DNA of 64,000 nt from Syntrophomonas wolfei subsp. methylbutyratica. Lineage in GTDB: Bacteria > Bacillota > Syntrophomonadia > Syntrophomonadales > Syntrophomonadaceae. The notes beneath the pieces were generated by a model. The model worked only from the letters and a program-made list of their open reading frames with translations, had not been told where the DNA came from and did not search any database. Location: NCBI RefSeq assembly GCF_001570625.1, contig NZ_BBQT01000011.1, positions 24,943 to 88,942 on the forward strand, written 5' to 3'. Shown here piece after piece: positions 8,329-18,022 of this stretch (the stretch's first letter is position 1; each line of letters starts with the position of its first letter). The position numbers and the translations under genes were made by a program.

Positions 8329-9038
8329 TACCACTCAATCCTTTCCGGCGGCAGGGGATTTTCATTTATAACAATTTCCGCCACCAAGCCGCTGCGCATA
8401 CGCAGCACCCGGTCGGCCATATCGGCAATGGCGGTATTATGCGTAACAATAATTACCGTACTGGCATGATTTTTCTGGATATCCCGCAAGAGCCTTAGTA
8501 CCATTTTACCGGTTTCATAATCCAGAGCTCCGGTGGGTTCATCACATAAGAGCAATGGGGGACTCTTAACCATCGCCCGGGCAATGGCTACCCGCTGCTG
8601 TTCCCCGCCGCTTAGCTGGGAAGGGAAATGATCCTGTCGTTCCCATAGATTTACATCCCGCAAGACATCATCAACCGCCAGGGGTTCTGCTACCAGTTCC
8701 GCCGCCAGAGCTACATTTTCAGCTGCGGTCAGGTCGGCTATCAAATTATAAAATTGGAAGACGAATCCTACCTCCTGCCTCCGGTAACGGGTTAAGGCCT
8801 TTTCACGACCATTGCTTAGCAGTTGCTGGCCAAAAAGCATTTGCCCGCTGGAGGGTGTATCTATTCCCCCAATCAGGTTCAGGAGGGTGCTTTTGCCGGA
8901 ACCGCTGGGGCCCAGGATAACCAAGAGTTCCCCCCGGTATATTTCCAGAGAAGTTGATTTTAAGGCCTCTACCTTAACTTCACCCATGGTGTAAGTTTTG
9001 CTGATATCACTTAGACTAAGTAGTACCTCGTTTGGCAA
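8328..9038 (-). CDS. ABC transporter ATP-binding protein (LolD/MacB type)
   Basis: A 236-residue nucleotide-binding subunit. Walker A is GPSGSGKST, the Q-loop is in FVFQFYNL, the signature is [13 protein letters not shown], Walker B is [12 protein letters not shown] and the switch histidine is in VTHN. It is first in the operon with an FtsX permease and an HlyD-like adaptor, and drives the exporter from the cytoplasmic face. Typical length for the LolD/MacB group. No substrate can be inferred. Confidence 0.93.
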   Translation of the reverse strand: MPNEVLLSLSDISKTYTMGEVKVEALKSTSLEIYRGELLVILGPSGSGKSTLLNLIGGIDTPSSGQMLFGQQLLSNGREKALTRYRRQEVGFVFQFYNLIADLTAAENVALAAELVAEPLAVDDVLRDVNLWERQDHFPSQLSGGEQQRVAIARAMVKSPPLLLCDEPTGALDYETGKMVLRLLRDIQKNHASTVIIVTHNTAIADMADRVLRMRSGLVAEIVINENPLPPERIEW

Positions 9039-9101
9039 AGGATCAGCTCCTCTAAAAATTTGGCCGGGGATGTTTTATCCCCTTTTTACTCTGCTGCTTC
9101 T

Positions 9102-9158
9102 TGATTCTACTGCAAAAGTTATTAATATTCATTGGTTGTATAAATATACCACTCAGCA
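9102..9158 (+). repeat. degenerate dispersed-repeat copy 2
   Basis: Begins TGATTCTACTGCAAAAG, nearly the terminal sequence of the element at 51922-52038, and about 15 bases later has GGTTGTATAAATATAC, resembling the TTGCATAAATATAC core of copies 1, 3 and 5. It lies between two minus-strand operons (9039-9199). Confidence 0.4.
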
Positions 9159-9199
9159 ACCCTAAAAACAATCGAAGGGAGCATCAGGAGTGCCACCGC

Positions 9200-12049
9200 T
9201 TATTTTCTGGCCCGCTGCTTGGCCGCCAGCAAGCGGGACATCCCATCTTTATCCTGCATTGTTTTCTGTACTTTATCCTTTTCCAGAGCTTTATCCTTTT
9301 CGCTCCCTTCCCGAATTGGGATCGAGGCCTTCTCCGGCTTGCCACGGCCTTCATCCCCAATAAGCTGCCTTCCGCTCGACCTTTGTCTTTCCTGTTCATT
9401 TAAATCATCTTTCCGCTGGCGCAGGCGATTAAAAGTAACCGCCGCCGGGGTGGAGGTTAAAGCAGTCCCCTCTGGTTTTTTCCACCGCTGCCACCAGGCT
9501 TGCAGGTCACTTAAATTATAGGCCAGGCGGCGGTTGGCAATATCCAGGGGAAGCAGCAAAGCTGCCAGCATCAAGAACCAGGGCCAGAGTTCCCGTACAC
9601 CGTGGGCGACAGGCAGGTTGGGAGCAAAGGCTTCGCGGGGCTCACTTATTATGCTGCCGCCTCCCGCTTGCGCCAGGGCCTGCAGGAATTTTTTATCGCT
9701 GCCGCTCTCGGCATATTCAGGGGAATAGGCCAGGGTTATCCCGCCGCTGGCCGACCTCAGTTCACCTTCGCTTCCTTGCTGGGTAACATTTATAAAATAG
9801 ACCCCTGGTTCACCGGTGGAGAATCTTCCCTCATATCTTCCCGGAGCTACCGGTTCCAGTTTAATCTTCTGCGCCTTCAGTTCCGGGTCTACCACTACCG
9901 CCTCACTGGGCAAAGAAAGGGAGAGCTCGCGGGAATCTACCTGAATCAGACCTTGCCGGCCCTCCCGACTGGTTTTGAGCTCTAGCCTGGCATCCTGCTG
10001 GCTGCGGGGCAGGGTCCAGGAAATGAGGTTGCCCCAGAAATGATTGTAATCTCCCCAGGCCGTCCAGGCACTGGACCAGCGCCAACCACCATCAGTGGTG
10101 AAGGCGATGGAACGCCCCAGTCCATACTGCCACTGGGCCAGCACCGGGTCCTGGCGATGGCTGGACAAAACCACCTGGGCCGCCTTCTTGGGCGTGGTGG
10201 CCACATAGCCTTCCAGCACCGGCACGGCGGAGATGCCATCCATTAGCGGGCTTTCCGCCGTCAATACGGGGAAAAAGCTTTCCTCTACCAGATAACTCTT
10301 TATGGCCTTCATGGTTTCTTTGGTAAATATGCGGGGAATATTGGAGATTTCATCACTGAAATAATACCGGCCCTGGCCCCATGCCGCCAGTTGTTCCAGC
10401 AAGAGGGTGTCCGCCCCCTCACCTACGGCCACCGTGGACATGGTTATCCCCGCCCGGGCCATTCTCCGGCTCAGAAAATAATAATCCCCGGTACTGGCCG
10501 ACTGCCCATCGGTGAGCAGTATGATGTGTTTGAATTTGGTATGGGCATCTTTAAGGGCCGCATAAGCCAGGGCCAGGGCGGGATAAATGCTGGTGCCCCC
10601 GTCAGCCCGGATGGTGGCAATATCATCCTGTATGGCATCCTTGTCTTTAACCGCTTGAAATTCCACCACCATTTGAGCTGTATCATCAAAGGCTACTACC
10701 CCAGCCATATCCAGCGGCCCCAAAATACTGGTGGCCTGAATGGCGGCTTCTTTGGCCAGTTCCACCTTGCTGTAACCGCCGCTGCTCTCCGACATGCTGC
10801 CGGACTTATCGATAACCAGAACCAAACCCAGGCTGGGTATCTCCTTCTTTCCCCGTAAATCCATATATACCGGCAGAGCTTTCTCCACCGGGGTGTTGAA
10901 ATATCCTCCTGGTCCGAAACTGTCCTCTCCGCCCACCATTATTAATCCTTTGCCCAGGTCCCTGACCGCCGTATGTACAGCTTGCATGGCTTCGGCCCGG
11001 AGATCTTCCGCCGGTACATTGCAGAGAATCATCAGTCCGTAGCGCTGCAGTTCGGTCAAACTTGCCGGCAGTTCCCGCGGGGATAGCAGGTCATAGTCCA
11101 TATTCAGTGAGGAGAGTACCGCTTCCAGGCCCCGGGCTTCTCCTTTTTTCCCTTCTACCAGAAGCAGCCGGGGCGGACCCTGAACCATGCTAAAGGCATA
11201 GGCTTCGTTGTTATCCGCCACCCCATCCTGCTCCACTTCGATACTGGCCTGGAAGCTGTGAAACCCGGCTTCATCCAAAACGGAGGAATAAAGCAGCATA
11301 TTTTCCCCCTGCCGGAGTTTGACTTCCTCCTCTCCGATCAATTCCTGATCCTGGTATAGACGAAGCCGGGCGGTGGTGGCAAAATTGCTCTCTATCCCCA
11401 CTTTAAGCGGAAAATTTTCCCCGGCAAAAAGACTCTGAGGAACTTCCAGGCTCTTCACCCGCGCGTCCCGGGTGGGGCTGCTTTCCAGGGGAAGCAAGTC
11501 AAGCCGTATCTTCTTCTCGGCCAGGTAAGCTGCTTCTTTCAAGGCGTCGCCATCATTCTGGCGTCCATCGGAGAGCAGCACCACCCGCCGCGAAAAACTA
11601 TCGGGCATCAGAGCGTCAGCCAGCTTCAAGGCCTGCTCCGGCTTGCTGTAGTTCCGGTCCACCAGGCTTTCAATAGGATGCAAACGGCTGCTGTCGCTAA
11701 GGCTCTGGTCCACCAGGGCATTGCCGCCAAATACCACTACCCCCGCCTGGTCGTCCGCTTTCTTATGCTTCAAGGCTTCCCTGATGAAGTTTTCCGCCGC
11801 TTCCCGGCTGTTTTCGCAACTGGCGGAAAGATCCACGGCAAAGACCACACTCTGCCGCTCCAGTGGAAACCGCAGTTCCAGCCCGGCCAGGGCCAGTATG
11901 AGACTTAAAAGCAGAAGGCTTCTTAACAATAAGGCCAGATTGCGCCGAAAAGCAGGCAAATGCCCGGAATCGCGGTACCAGAGATAAAGCGGGAAGAAAG
12001 CCAGGGGAATTATAAGCAATAAAAGGGGGTGACTAAAATTAATAGCCAC
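9200..12049 (-). CDS. large membrane-anchored VWA-domain protein
   Basis: About 949 residues. Two N-terminal helices come first, then a VWA-like region with a partial metal site (DLSAS). A middle segment resembles the glutamine-amidotransferase fold seen in such proteins. A full VWA domain follows with a canonical MIDAS start (DKSGSMS), then a beta-rich part, a C-terminal helix (WPWFLMLAALLLPL) and a charged cytoplasmic tail. The frame opens as far up as 12160, inside the previous gene. The better start is GTG at 12049, with GGAGG 9 bases upstream and an 11-base overlap with the upstream stop, the usual coupled arrangement. Last gene of the MoxR operon; likely a partner or substrate of the MoxR ATPase. 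Function unproven. Confidence 0.85.
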   Translation of the reverse strand: MAINFSHPLLLLIIPLAFFPLYLWYRDSGHLPAFRRNLALLLRSLLLLSLILALAGLELRFPLERQSVVFAVDLSASCENSREAAENFIREALKHKKADDQAGVVVFGGNALVDQSLSDSSRLHPIESLVDRNYSKPEQALKLADALMPDSFSRRVVLLSDGRQNDGDALKEAAYLAEKKIRLDLLPLESSPTRDARVKSLEVPQSLFAGENFPLKVGIESNFATTARLRLYQDQELIGEEEVKLRQGENMLLYSSVLDEAGFHSFQASIEVEQDGVADNNEAYAFSMVQGPPRLLLVEGKKGEARGLEAVLSSLNMDYDLLSPRELPASLTELQRYGLMILCNVPAEDLRAEAMQAVHTAVRDLGKGLIMVGGEDSFGPGGYFNTPVEKALPVYMDLRGKKEIPSLGLVLVIDKSGSMSESSGGYSKVELAKEAAIQATSILGPLDMAGVVAFDDTAQMVVEFQAVKDKDAIQDDIATIRADGGTSIYPALALAYAALKDAHTKFKHIILLTDGQSASTGDYYFLSRRMARAGITMSTVAVGEGADTLLLEQLAAWGQGRYYFSDEISNIPRIFTKETMKAIKSYLVEESFFPVLTAESPLMDGISAVPVLEGYVATTPKKAAQVVLSSHRQDPVLAQWQYGLGRSIAFTTDGGWRWSSAWTAWGDYNHFWGNLISWTLPRSQQDARLELKTSREGRQGLIQVDSRELSLSLPSEAVVVDPELKAQKIKLEPVAPGRYEGRFSTGEPGVYFINVTQQGSEGELRSASGGITLAYSPEYAESGSDKKFLQALAQAGGGSIISEPREAFAPNLPVAHGVRELWPWFLMLAALLLPLDIANRRLAYNLSDLQAWWQRWKKPEGTALTSTPAAVTFNRLRQRKDDLNEQERQRSSGRQLIGDEGRGKPEKASIPIREGSEKDKALEKDKVQKTMQDKDGMSRLLAAKQRARK

Positions 12050-13862
12050 GGCGGTACACCTCCCATTCCAGCAGGAGCAAGAGTAAAACCGCCCAGCACA
12101 GCCAGGGCCAGAGTTCTTTTTTGCCCAGCCGCTCCCCCCCGCCCCTGCTTTCAGCTTCAAAGGCCTGCCAGGGCAGGGTGGCTGGCTTTATATCTGATTC
12201 CAGAGGGTCACCCTGGTTCCTGGCCAGAAAATTGCTTTCTATCCTATCGCCCAGAACCTGGTTTATTTGGTACAGACCCGGATGACTGGCGCTGAAAGAA
12301 CGCGGAAAAGGAGGTAAATATCGCTCTTCTTTTTCTCCCGGCCTCTGCAGGTATATCGCTTCTGCTTCCGGATGGGGGTCAAAGCTGATGCGACTGCGAT
12401 TCAGATCAAAACTTGCTCCGGCATTCCCGGGCAACAGCCAGCCCACTAAATTGTGCACCAGGATGGGGAAACCAGTTTGCAAAGGGATATTGCTCTCGTG
12501 CAAGTCAAAAGAGAAAATGGCCACCCGGCCCGATAACTGGCCGGCCAGCAATAGAGGAACACCTTCGCTTTCCAATAGAGTTCTGGCCCAATCCGGGCAA
12601 AGCAGCTTCTGGCTCCGGGCTACCTGCCAGTCACTGCTATCGATATAGCGCAGGTTGGAATCCTCCCCGGCGGCTTTTATCCCGCTGAGGTTTTTGGCTT
12701 CACCGTTTATGGCCAGCCAGGGATTGCCCGGCGGGGGATTGACTATTATAATACTGGCCTGGGGCAGGCCGGCGGGCAGCCAGCTGTCAAAGATAAACAA
12801 CTGGTAATCAGCGAGAGCGGGGTCGTATTCAGCGGGACTGGTTTTGAATAATTCCAATCCCGGCAGGAGGTTTAAAGCCTTTTCCAGGAAAAGGTTACCC
12901 TGGCTTACCAGTAGGGCCCGGTTCTCCGTTAATTCCTCCACCACTGCCCAGGCTTCGTTATCAGCCGGCAGGAAATCAGGCCGCTGCAAAATAGCCTGAA
13001 TACTCTCTGCCCCAGCGGGCAAATCCTCCCAGATTATCTCTCGGGCTCCTTCTGCTTCCAGCTTTATTTCCCTGATATCGAACAGTTCCCCATCGACCCG
13101 GAGTTCAATATCGCTTACTACCGCCTTTTCGCCAAAATTCTGCACCCGGGCCAAGGCCAGAACCTGCCCTGAGTCCCGACGGGTAGCCAGGGTGGTAATG
13201 GCCAGGTTGTCACTCCCCCGGCCAATTTGAATAAACTCCACCGGGCATTTGATTCCGGGGTCATGCTCCATTGGCAAGGTTTTGCCATCGCTGACTATAA
13301 GCAACATAATATCTCGGGAATCGCGACTAAGTGAAGCAATTAAGGATAGGGCTGCTTCCAGGTCGGCCCGCCCCGTCTCCAGTTGCGCATCCCGCAAGGC
13401 CCGGCGCAGCTCATTCTTGTCGCCGCTCGCCGCCTGCAGGACTTCCGGTTGCTCTCCCATTTTGATAAGGGTCATTTTCTCCCCCGGGCCCAGCCGGTCG
13501 ATAAGCTTCTCCACCTCTTTTTGGGCCATTCCCCAGCGTGATGGCGTCACATCACTGGCCATCATGCTGGCGGAAGCATCAAGTACTACCAGCAGCTGCT
13601 TCTCCAAGCCCCCAGCCACCGGAAGGTAAGGGCGGCTCAGGGCCATTACCAGCAAGACGGCTGCCAGCAGCTGCAGGAAAAGCAGCAGATTCTTCTTCAA
13701 ACGCTGCCAGGGGGTAGTGGCCTCCATATCCTTCAAGACTTCTTCCCAGAGGTAGGTACTGGAAATAACTTTTTCCTGAAAACGCCTTTTAAGGAGATAT
13801 AGCAGAATTATTAGCGGAATTATAGCGGCAAAGCCAAGGCCTGCCGGGTTAAGCAAGGACAA
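12039..13862 (-). CDS. BatA-like membrane protein with N-terminal aerotolerance domain and VWA domain
   Basis: A 607-residue protein opening with the paired helices of the aerotolerance-regulator N-terminal domain (PAGLGFAAIIPLIILLYLL, then the LLLFLQLLAAVLLV helix). A VWA domain with MIDAS-like DASASM follows at about residues 91-96, then a long external region and a last helix near the C-terminus (WLCWAVLLLLLLEW). In the Bat/MoxR systems such proteins assemble with MoxR ATPases at the membrane. Start is TTG at 13862 with GGAGGAGAG just upstream. It overlaps the next VWA gene by 11 bases, so both are probably made in equal amounts. Confidence 0.87.
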   Translation of the reverse strand: MSLLNPAGLGFAAIIPLIILLYLLKRRFQEKVISSTYLWEEVLKDMEATTPWQRLKKNLLLFLQLLAAVLLVMALSRPYLPVAGGLEKQLLVVLDASASMMASDVTPSRWGMAQKEVEKLIDRLGPGEKMTLIKMGEQPEVLQAASGDKNELRRALRDAQLETGRADLEAALSLIASLSRDSRDIMLLIVSDGKTLPMEHDPGIKCPVEFIQIGRGSDNLAITTLATRRDSGQVLALARVQNFGEKAVVSDIELRVDGELFDIREIKLEAEGAREIIWEDLPAGAESIQAILQRPDFLPADNEAWAVVEELTENRALLVSQGNLFLEKALNLLPGLELFKTSPAEYDPALADYQLFIFDSWLPAGLPQASIIIVNPPPGNPWLAINGEAKNLSGIKAAGEDSNLRYIDSSDWQVARSQKLLCPDWARTLLESEGVPLLLAGQLSGRVAIFSFDLHESNIPLQTGFPILVHNLVGWLLPGNAGASFDLNRSRISFDPHPEAEAIYLQRPGEKEERYLPPFPRSFSASHPGLYQINQVLGDRIESNFLARNQGDPLESDIKPATLPWQAFEAESRGGGERLGKKELWPWLCWAVLLLLLLEWEVYRRGY

Positions 13863-13913
13863 AATTCTCTCCTCCCCATATTGTAAAGTGAGAGGTATTG
13901 ACTGACGAGCTTT

Positions 13914-14792
13914 TTAAGCAAGTATTCCCGCCCGGGGAAGCAGTTGTAAAATCAGCTCTTCGAAAGGGGTGGCACTGCTGACCTGCAGAAATCCTATCCC
14001 CCGCCGGAAACAGAAGTCACGGTTCGCCTCGGTAAAATCATCCAGCTTCTTCCGGTAGGCCTTGAGTAAACGCGAGCTGGCACTGATTTCCCGGCTTTCA
14101 CCGCTTTCACTGTCCAAAAGCCGCCAGTCTCCATGCAGGGTCGGGTTGATTTCCTCCGGGGCCAGCAATTGCAAAACTATAACTTCCTGCCGCAGGTACT
14201 GGAGGAATTTGACCCCATCGTGAAAGCCGTGGGGAGACAGGAGGTCGGATATAAGCAAAGCAACCCCGGGACCGCGAGAAAAGCGGCCATACTCGCGTAA
14301 GGCCTGGTTCAAATTGGTGCTGCCGGCGAAAGAAAGCTGCCCCAGGAAAGTCCAGGCCTGGTCTATGCCGGTTTTCCCCCGCAAGGGGGCCTGATAGGCA
14401 GCGAGTTGCTCAGAGCAGGCGGCGATGGCTACCCGGTCATAAGCCGCCAGAGCCAAATAGGAAAAAGCAGCAGCCAACTGCAAGGCCAGCCGCTCTTTGG
14501 GAGGCTCCCCCCAGGACATAGACTTGCTGACATCAATAAATATATTTAAGAGCAGATCCTGCTCTTCCATAAACAGTTTTACAAAGAGTTTTTCCGTACG
14601 GGCGTAACTATTCCAATCAATATAACGAAAATCATCGCCGCTGGAATAATTGCGAAAGTCGGCGAATTCCACCGATTGTCCTTTAAGCGGTGAACGCCTT
14701 TCCCCACTGTTTTTACCCGCCCGCATTTTCCGGCTTACCAGGCGCAAATGCTCCAGGCGCTTTAAAAAATCCTCATCAAATATATTTTTCAT
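13914..14792 (-). CDS. DUF58 domain protein
   Basis: A 292-residue soluble protein with the DUF58 signature YSSGDDFRYIDWNSYAR (about residues 50-66) and a VWA-like fold after it (IDVSKSM). DUF58 genes almost always follow moxR. Together they are thought to form a chaperone-like complex that activates or matures other proteins, by analogy with MoxR/CoxD metal-insertion systems. Here the gene lies between moxR and two VWA membrane proteins. Start ATG at 14792 after AAGGGG. Confidence 0.93.
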   Translation of the reverse strand: MKNIFDEDFLKRLEHLRLVSRKMRAGKNSGERRSPLKGQSVEFADFRNYSSGDDFRYIDWNSYARTEKLFVKLFMEEQDLLLNIFIDVSKSMSWGEPPKERLALQLAAAFSYLALAAYDRVAIAACSEQLAAYQAPLRGKTGIDQAWTFLGQLSFAGSTNLNQALREYGRFSRGPGVALLISDLLSPHGFHDGVKFLQYLRQEVIVLQLLAPEEINPTLHGDWRLLDSESGESREISASSRLLKAYRKKLDDFTEANRDFCFRRGIGFLQVSSATPFEELILQLLPRAGILA

Positions 14793-14818
14793 AATAACCC
14801 CTTAAGAAAAGGTCCTCC

Positions 14819-14855
14819 TTACCCTTCACCCTGTCGGATACGCCTGATTCTCTCT
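14819..14855 (+). repeat. short repeat shared with 56981-57012
   Basis: ACCCTTCACCCTGTCGGATA followed by CGCCTGATTCTC here matches ACCCTTCACCCCGTCGGGTA followed by CTCCTGATGCTC at 56981-57012, with only a few differences. Both are intergenic. Origin unknown. Confidence 0.5.
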
Positions 14856-14893
14856 GCGATCGCTATTGTGGTAGCGCACCCACCATCGTTCAA

Positions 14894-15868
14894 CTATCGT
14901 TCATCATTGGTAGCGGCCAGGAGCTCGCCAATCAAGTCATCTATCTTGATCCCCTCGGCCTCACCTTCAAAGTTCAGGATGATGCGATGACGCAAAACCG
15001 GGTAGGCCAGTTCCTCAATATCAGCAAAGGCAACATTATAGCGTCCCTCCATCAAAGCCCGAACCCGGGCACCAGCCAGCAAAGCCTGCCCCGCGCGGGG
15101 CGAAGCTCCGTAGCGTACATATTTTCTGACTATTTCCGGGGCGTAAGGACTGTCCGGATGACTGGCCAAAACCAGCTTTACTATGCGCCGGTTCACCCGC
15201 TCGGCCACCGGCACCCCGGCAGCGATATCCCGCATGGCCAGAACTTCTTCCCCGCTGGCTATCCGCTCCAAATCCCCGGGGTCCGAAGCCATATCCCGGC
15301 TTATAATAGCGGCCAGTTCCTCTTCCGCGGGAAATTCCACCAGCAATTTAAACAAAAAGCGGTCGGTCTGCGCCTCGGGCAAGGGATAGGTGCCTTCCAT
15401 CTCCAGGGGATTCTGGGTCGCCAGCACAAAAAAGGGATGCGGCAATTTACGGGTCTTGCCCCCGGCGGTTACGGTTCTCTCCTGCATAGCTTCCAGCAAG
15501 GCACTCTGCGTTTTGGGCGTGGCGCGGTTGATTTCGTCCGCCAGTACGATATTGGCGAATACCGGCCCCGGCTGAAACTGAAAAGCCCGGCGGCCTTCGG
15601 CATCCTCGGAAATTATGCTGGTTCCAACTATGTCCGCCGGCATCAGGTCAGGGGTGAACTGCACCCGTTTGAAGTCCAGGGAAAGCACCTGACTCAAGGT
15701 CTTCACCAGCATGGTCTTCCCCAAACCGGGAACGCCCTCCAGGAGAACATTCCCCCCGGCCAGCAAGGCAATAAGGCTGTGCCTTATTATCTGCTTCTGC
15801 CCCACCATCACGCGGGCTATTTCAGCCTCGATCTGCCTGGCTTTATCTACGAATTCATCAATATCCAC
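14894..15868 (-). CDS. MoxR-family AAA+ ATPase
   Basis: About 324 residues. Walker A GVPGLGKT, Walker B VLADEINRATPK and the conserved ALLEAMQERTV and LATQNP segments identify a MoxR ATPase (AAA_3 plus AAA lid). Hexameric MoxR proteins are believed to remodel or load metal into client proteins together with VWA partners. The frame extends upstream to 15931, but GTG at 15868 with AAGGGGGG close upstream starts the protein at VDIDEF, which fits the family better. First of the MoxR/DUF58/VWA block; similar AACGATAGTT-type sequences flank the gene on both sides in inverted orientation. Confidence 0.92.
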   Translation of the reverse strand: MDIDEFVDKARQIEAEIARVMVGQKQIIRHSLIALLAGGNVLLEGVPGLGKTMLVKTLSQVLSLDFKRVQFTPDLMPADIVGTSIISEDAEGRRAFQFQPGPVFANIVLADEINRATPKTQSALLEAMQERTVTAGGKTRKLPHPFFVLATQNPLEMEGTYPLPEAQTDRFLFKLLVEFPAEEELAAIISRDMASDPGDLERIASGEEVLAMRDIAAGVPVAERVNRRIVKLVLASHPDSPYAPEIVRKYVRYGASPRAGQALLAGARVRALMEGRYNVAFADIEELAYPVLRHRIILNFEGEAEGIKIDDLIGELLAATNDER

Positions 15869-16036
15869 TTCCTGGCCCCCCTTGTACGCTATATCCTTAC
15901 TAATTGCCCCGTGGCCGGGGATCGCAACCACTAACGATGAACGATAGTTTAGCCGTAGTTGAACAATGGTTGAATGATTGTTTAACGATGGTTAAACTAT
16001 TACGTCCATTCCGTCTTCCGCATTCCGTCTTCCACT

Positions 16037-16498
16037 TTATTCCTCCAGGGAGGAAAAATAGTTTTTAACCACTTTCGTCATACCGGAGGGAATGGGCTGG
16101 CGATCCAGCGATTCCCGGGCTGCCTGGCTATACTCGGCCAAAACTTCCCGATAAGGCCGCATACTCCCCGGCATTATGGCGGGATCATCGGTTTCTATCA
16201 GCTGCTGGGGCCCCTCACCGGCCTGGCCCCGCACCTGGGATATCTCTCCGCTTCGCCCGATTCGCTGCGGGTCATATATCTTTTCATAGTCCCCCCACTT
16301 CATTACCGCCAGGTCACCGGCTCCCGGCTCCGGCGAGGAAGAAGATTGGCCCAGGGAAGAATTATTGCCGCTGCCGCTGCCCAGTCCGGCCCCGCTGCCG
16401 CTGCCTTGCCCACTGCCCTGCTGCCCGCCTTGCTGTCCACTGCCGCCTGAACTGCCGTTATTTCCTGCCCCCTGCTGTCCAGCAGAGGAAGCAGAGCT
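16037..16498 (-). pseudogene. in-frame continuation (C-terminal part) of the interrupted DUF4175-like protein
   Basis: This segment is in the same frame as the gene at 16499-17770 and is separated from it only by a TGA at 16499-16501; 17779 to 16037 is exactly 581 codons. It reads a Gly/Ser/Gln-rich linker and then a conserved-looking tail ending AARESLDRQPIPSG and VVKNYFSSLEE, which is what such operon proteins usually end with. It could be translated by TGA readthrough, or partly from ATG at 16303 (MKWGDYEK, 88 residues). Otherwise the gene has lost its tail by a nonsense mutation or the base is a sequence error. Selenocysteine is unlikely in a Ser/Gly linker. Confidence 0.6.
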
Positions 16499-17770
16499 TC
16501 AGGTACCCCCGCCCGCACCGGAACCCGAACTGCAACTATCCGGCGCAGCGCTGTTGGCTCCGCCTTGAGCCCCGCTACCACTACTGCCGGCGCTAGGGCC
16601 CGCCGTATTGTTCCCACTGCCGCCGCTGCTGTCGGCCGTATTACTGCCGTAGCCTTGAGAAGATGCCCATTGAGAAGGGGAAGCACTGCCGGCAGCCAGC
16701 AGGGCCTGGCGGGAATTCTGAACCGCCCGCAAAGCCCGGTTCAACTCGGCCATTGCTGCTGCTCTTCCCTCCTGCCGGGTGGCTGCGCTATCCTTAATAT
16801 TAGAAGCAGACCCGCCGTGATTGACCGGCTCCAGAGAATTGGAGCCAGCATTGGCTCCCGTATCGCTGGAAGAATCGCCTTTCCCTTCTTTACCGGGAGA
16901 TTCCTCTCCTTCGCTTCCGGGTGCTTTCGGCTCATCCCGCCCATTATCCCTATCTTTACTATCCTCCGTAGCTGCTTCCGGCCTTTCCTGTCCGGGCTTA
17001 AACGAAGCCAGAGCTGGCGCATTCAGCCTTCCCTGCCGGAGGTTATCCAGTCTTAATTGCTCCAGCGTTTCCTCCGCCTGGGCCAGTGATTTGAGAGCCT
17101 TTTTCATATCACCTGCCTCTTGTAAATCCTTTTGCAATTTTTCCAGAGAACTTACGGTCTTCTCTAATTCCTTTACCGGGATGGGGCCGGATTTGGCCTG
17201 AATTTCCTTTTTCACGGCTTCAATTTTCTTTTCCTGCCGCACTATCTCTTTTTTTACCGCTATTGCTCTATCTACTTCCGCCTGCTGAGGATTGGGCAAA
17301 AAACAAAATAACCCTACCAGCAACAGGATTACTGTTATGATTTTTCCTTCCCGGGCTGGAAAAATAAAGGGGAAAGCCGTCCTGAAATCAAAGGCCTGTA
17401 GTTGTTTCCGAGCATCCCGCCGCTGCCGCCGAATCATTTCCGAATCCTCAGCCGACAATTCCAGAGCGGTGGAAACTCTCTCCTGCAAGCCTTTAGCATC
17501 GCTCATACAGGCTGCGGTCCATAAATCCGGGCGCCGCCAAAAAGCCCAACCCCAAGCCAGAAGCAGGCTCGCTCCCAGGGTATACAGGCAAAGCTGCTTT
17601 ACTCCCACCCAGGGGAAGAAAAAGGAGAGCAGGAGCAAAAAGGCGGATAGGAGCAAAGCTCCGGCCAGCCCCCGCAGCAGCCAATGCAGGTAATGCTGCA
17701 GTTGGATTCTGCGCAGTACCGGCCGCAGGGCTGCAATTATTCTCTTGTCCCCGTAATCTTTAAAACTCAT
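16499..17770 (-). CDS. membrane protein of the MoxR operon (DUF4175-like), ending at an in-frame TGA
   Basis: About 423 residues. Two N-terminal helices (WLLRGLAGALLLSAFLLLLS and a second near 50-70) and a third near 145-162 are followed by a coiled coil (about 175-255) and a long Gly/Ser/Asn-rich low-complexity region. The layout matches the large protein usually found between moxR and an ABC transporter in such operons. The stop lies in the low-complexity linker and the same frame continues for 153 codons. Start ATG at 17770 with AAGAGG 12 bases upstream; that ribosome site lies in dispersed-repeat copy 3. TTG at 17779 is too close to it. Confidence 0.6.
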   Translation of the reverse strand: MSFKDYGDKRIIAALRPVLRRIQLQHYLHWLLRGLAGALLLSAFLLLLSFFFPWVGVKQLCLYTLGASLLLAWGWAFWRRPDLWTAACMSDAKGLQERVSTALELSAEDSEMIRRQRRDARKQLQAFDFRTAFPFIFPAREGKIITVILLLVGLFCFLPNPQQAEVDRAIAVKKEIVRQEKKIEAVKKEIQAKSGPIPVKELEKTVSSLEKLQKDLQEAGDMKKALKSLAQAEETLEQLRLDNLRQGRLNAPALASFKPGQERPEAATEDSKDRDNGRDEPKAPGSEGEESPGKEGKGDSSSDTGANAGSNSLEPVNHGGSASNIKDSAATRQEGRAAAMAELNRALRAVQNSRQALLAAGSASPSQWASSQGYGSNTADSSGGSGNNTAGPSAGSSGSGAQGGANSAAPDSCSSGSGAGGGT

Positions 17771-17772
17771 AA

Positions 17773-17830
17773 TATGCAAAAACCTCTTTTGTTGCAGAAG
17801 GGTTGCATAAATATACGAAGCGAGCGCTAT
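17773..17830 (+). repeat. dispersed repeat, copy 3
   Basis: GCAAAAACCTCTTTTGTTGC, then AGAAGGGTTGCATAAATATAC and GAAGCGAGCG; near-identical to 56897-56953. Its complement supplies the AAGAGG ribosome site of the gene starting at 17770. The rest of the gap to 18022 holds a CCCCTCACCCCTTACTCCTC tract (17946-17980) of the same kind as 1096-1151 and nothing else I can identify. Confidence 0.6.
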
Positions 17831-18022
17831 ATTTATACAAGCCCATGCATAATTATAATTTTTAGCAGTAGAACCCTCTATGGCCAGGGGTCACAACTAC
17901 CTGAATTAGTAGGCCTTGGAATAGTAAGATGTAGCAGGAAATGGATTAAACCCCTCACCCCTTACTCCTCACTTTCATACTATTCACATCCTGAATCTAC
18001 TAACAGCGATTGCCGTTGAGCC

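Noticed and set aside
16499..16501. TGA as selenocysteine codon
   Set aside because: It falls in a Ser/Gly low-complexity linker with no redox motif and no recognisable SECIS-like hairpin directly after it.
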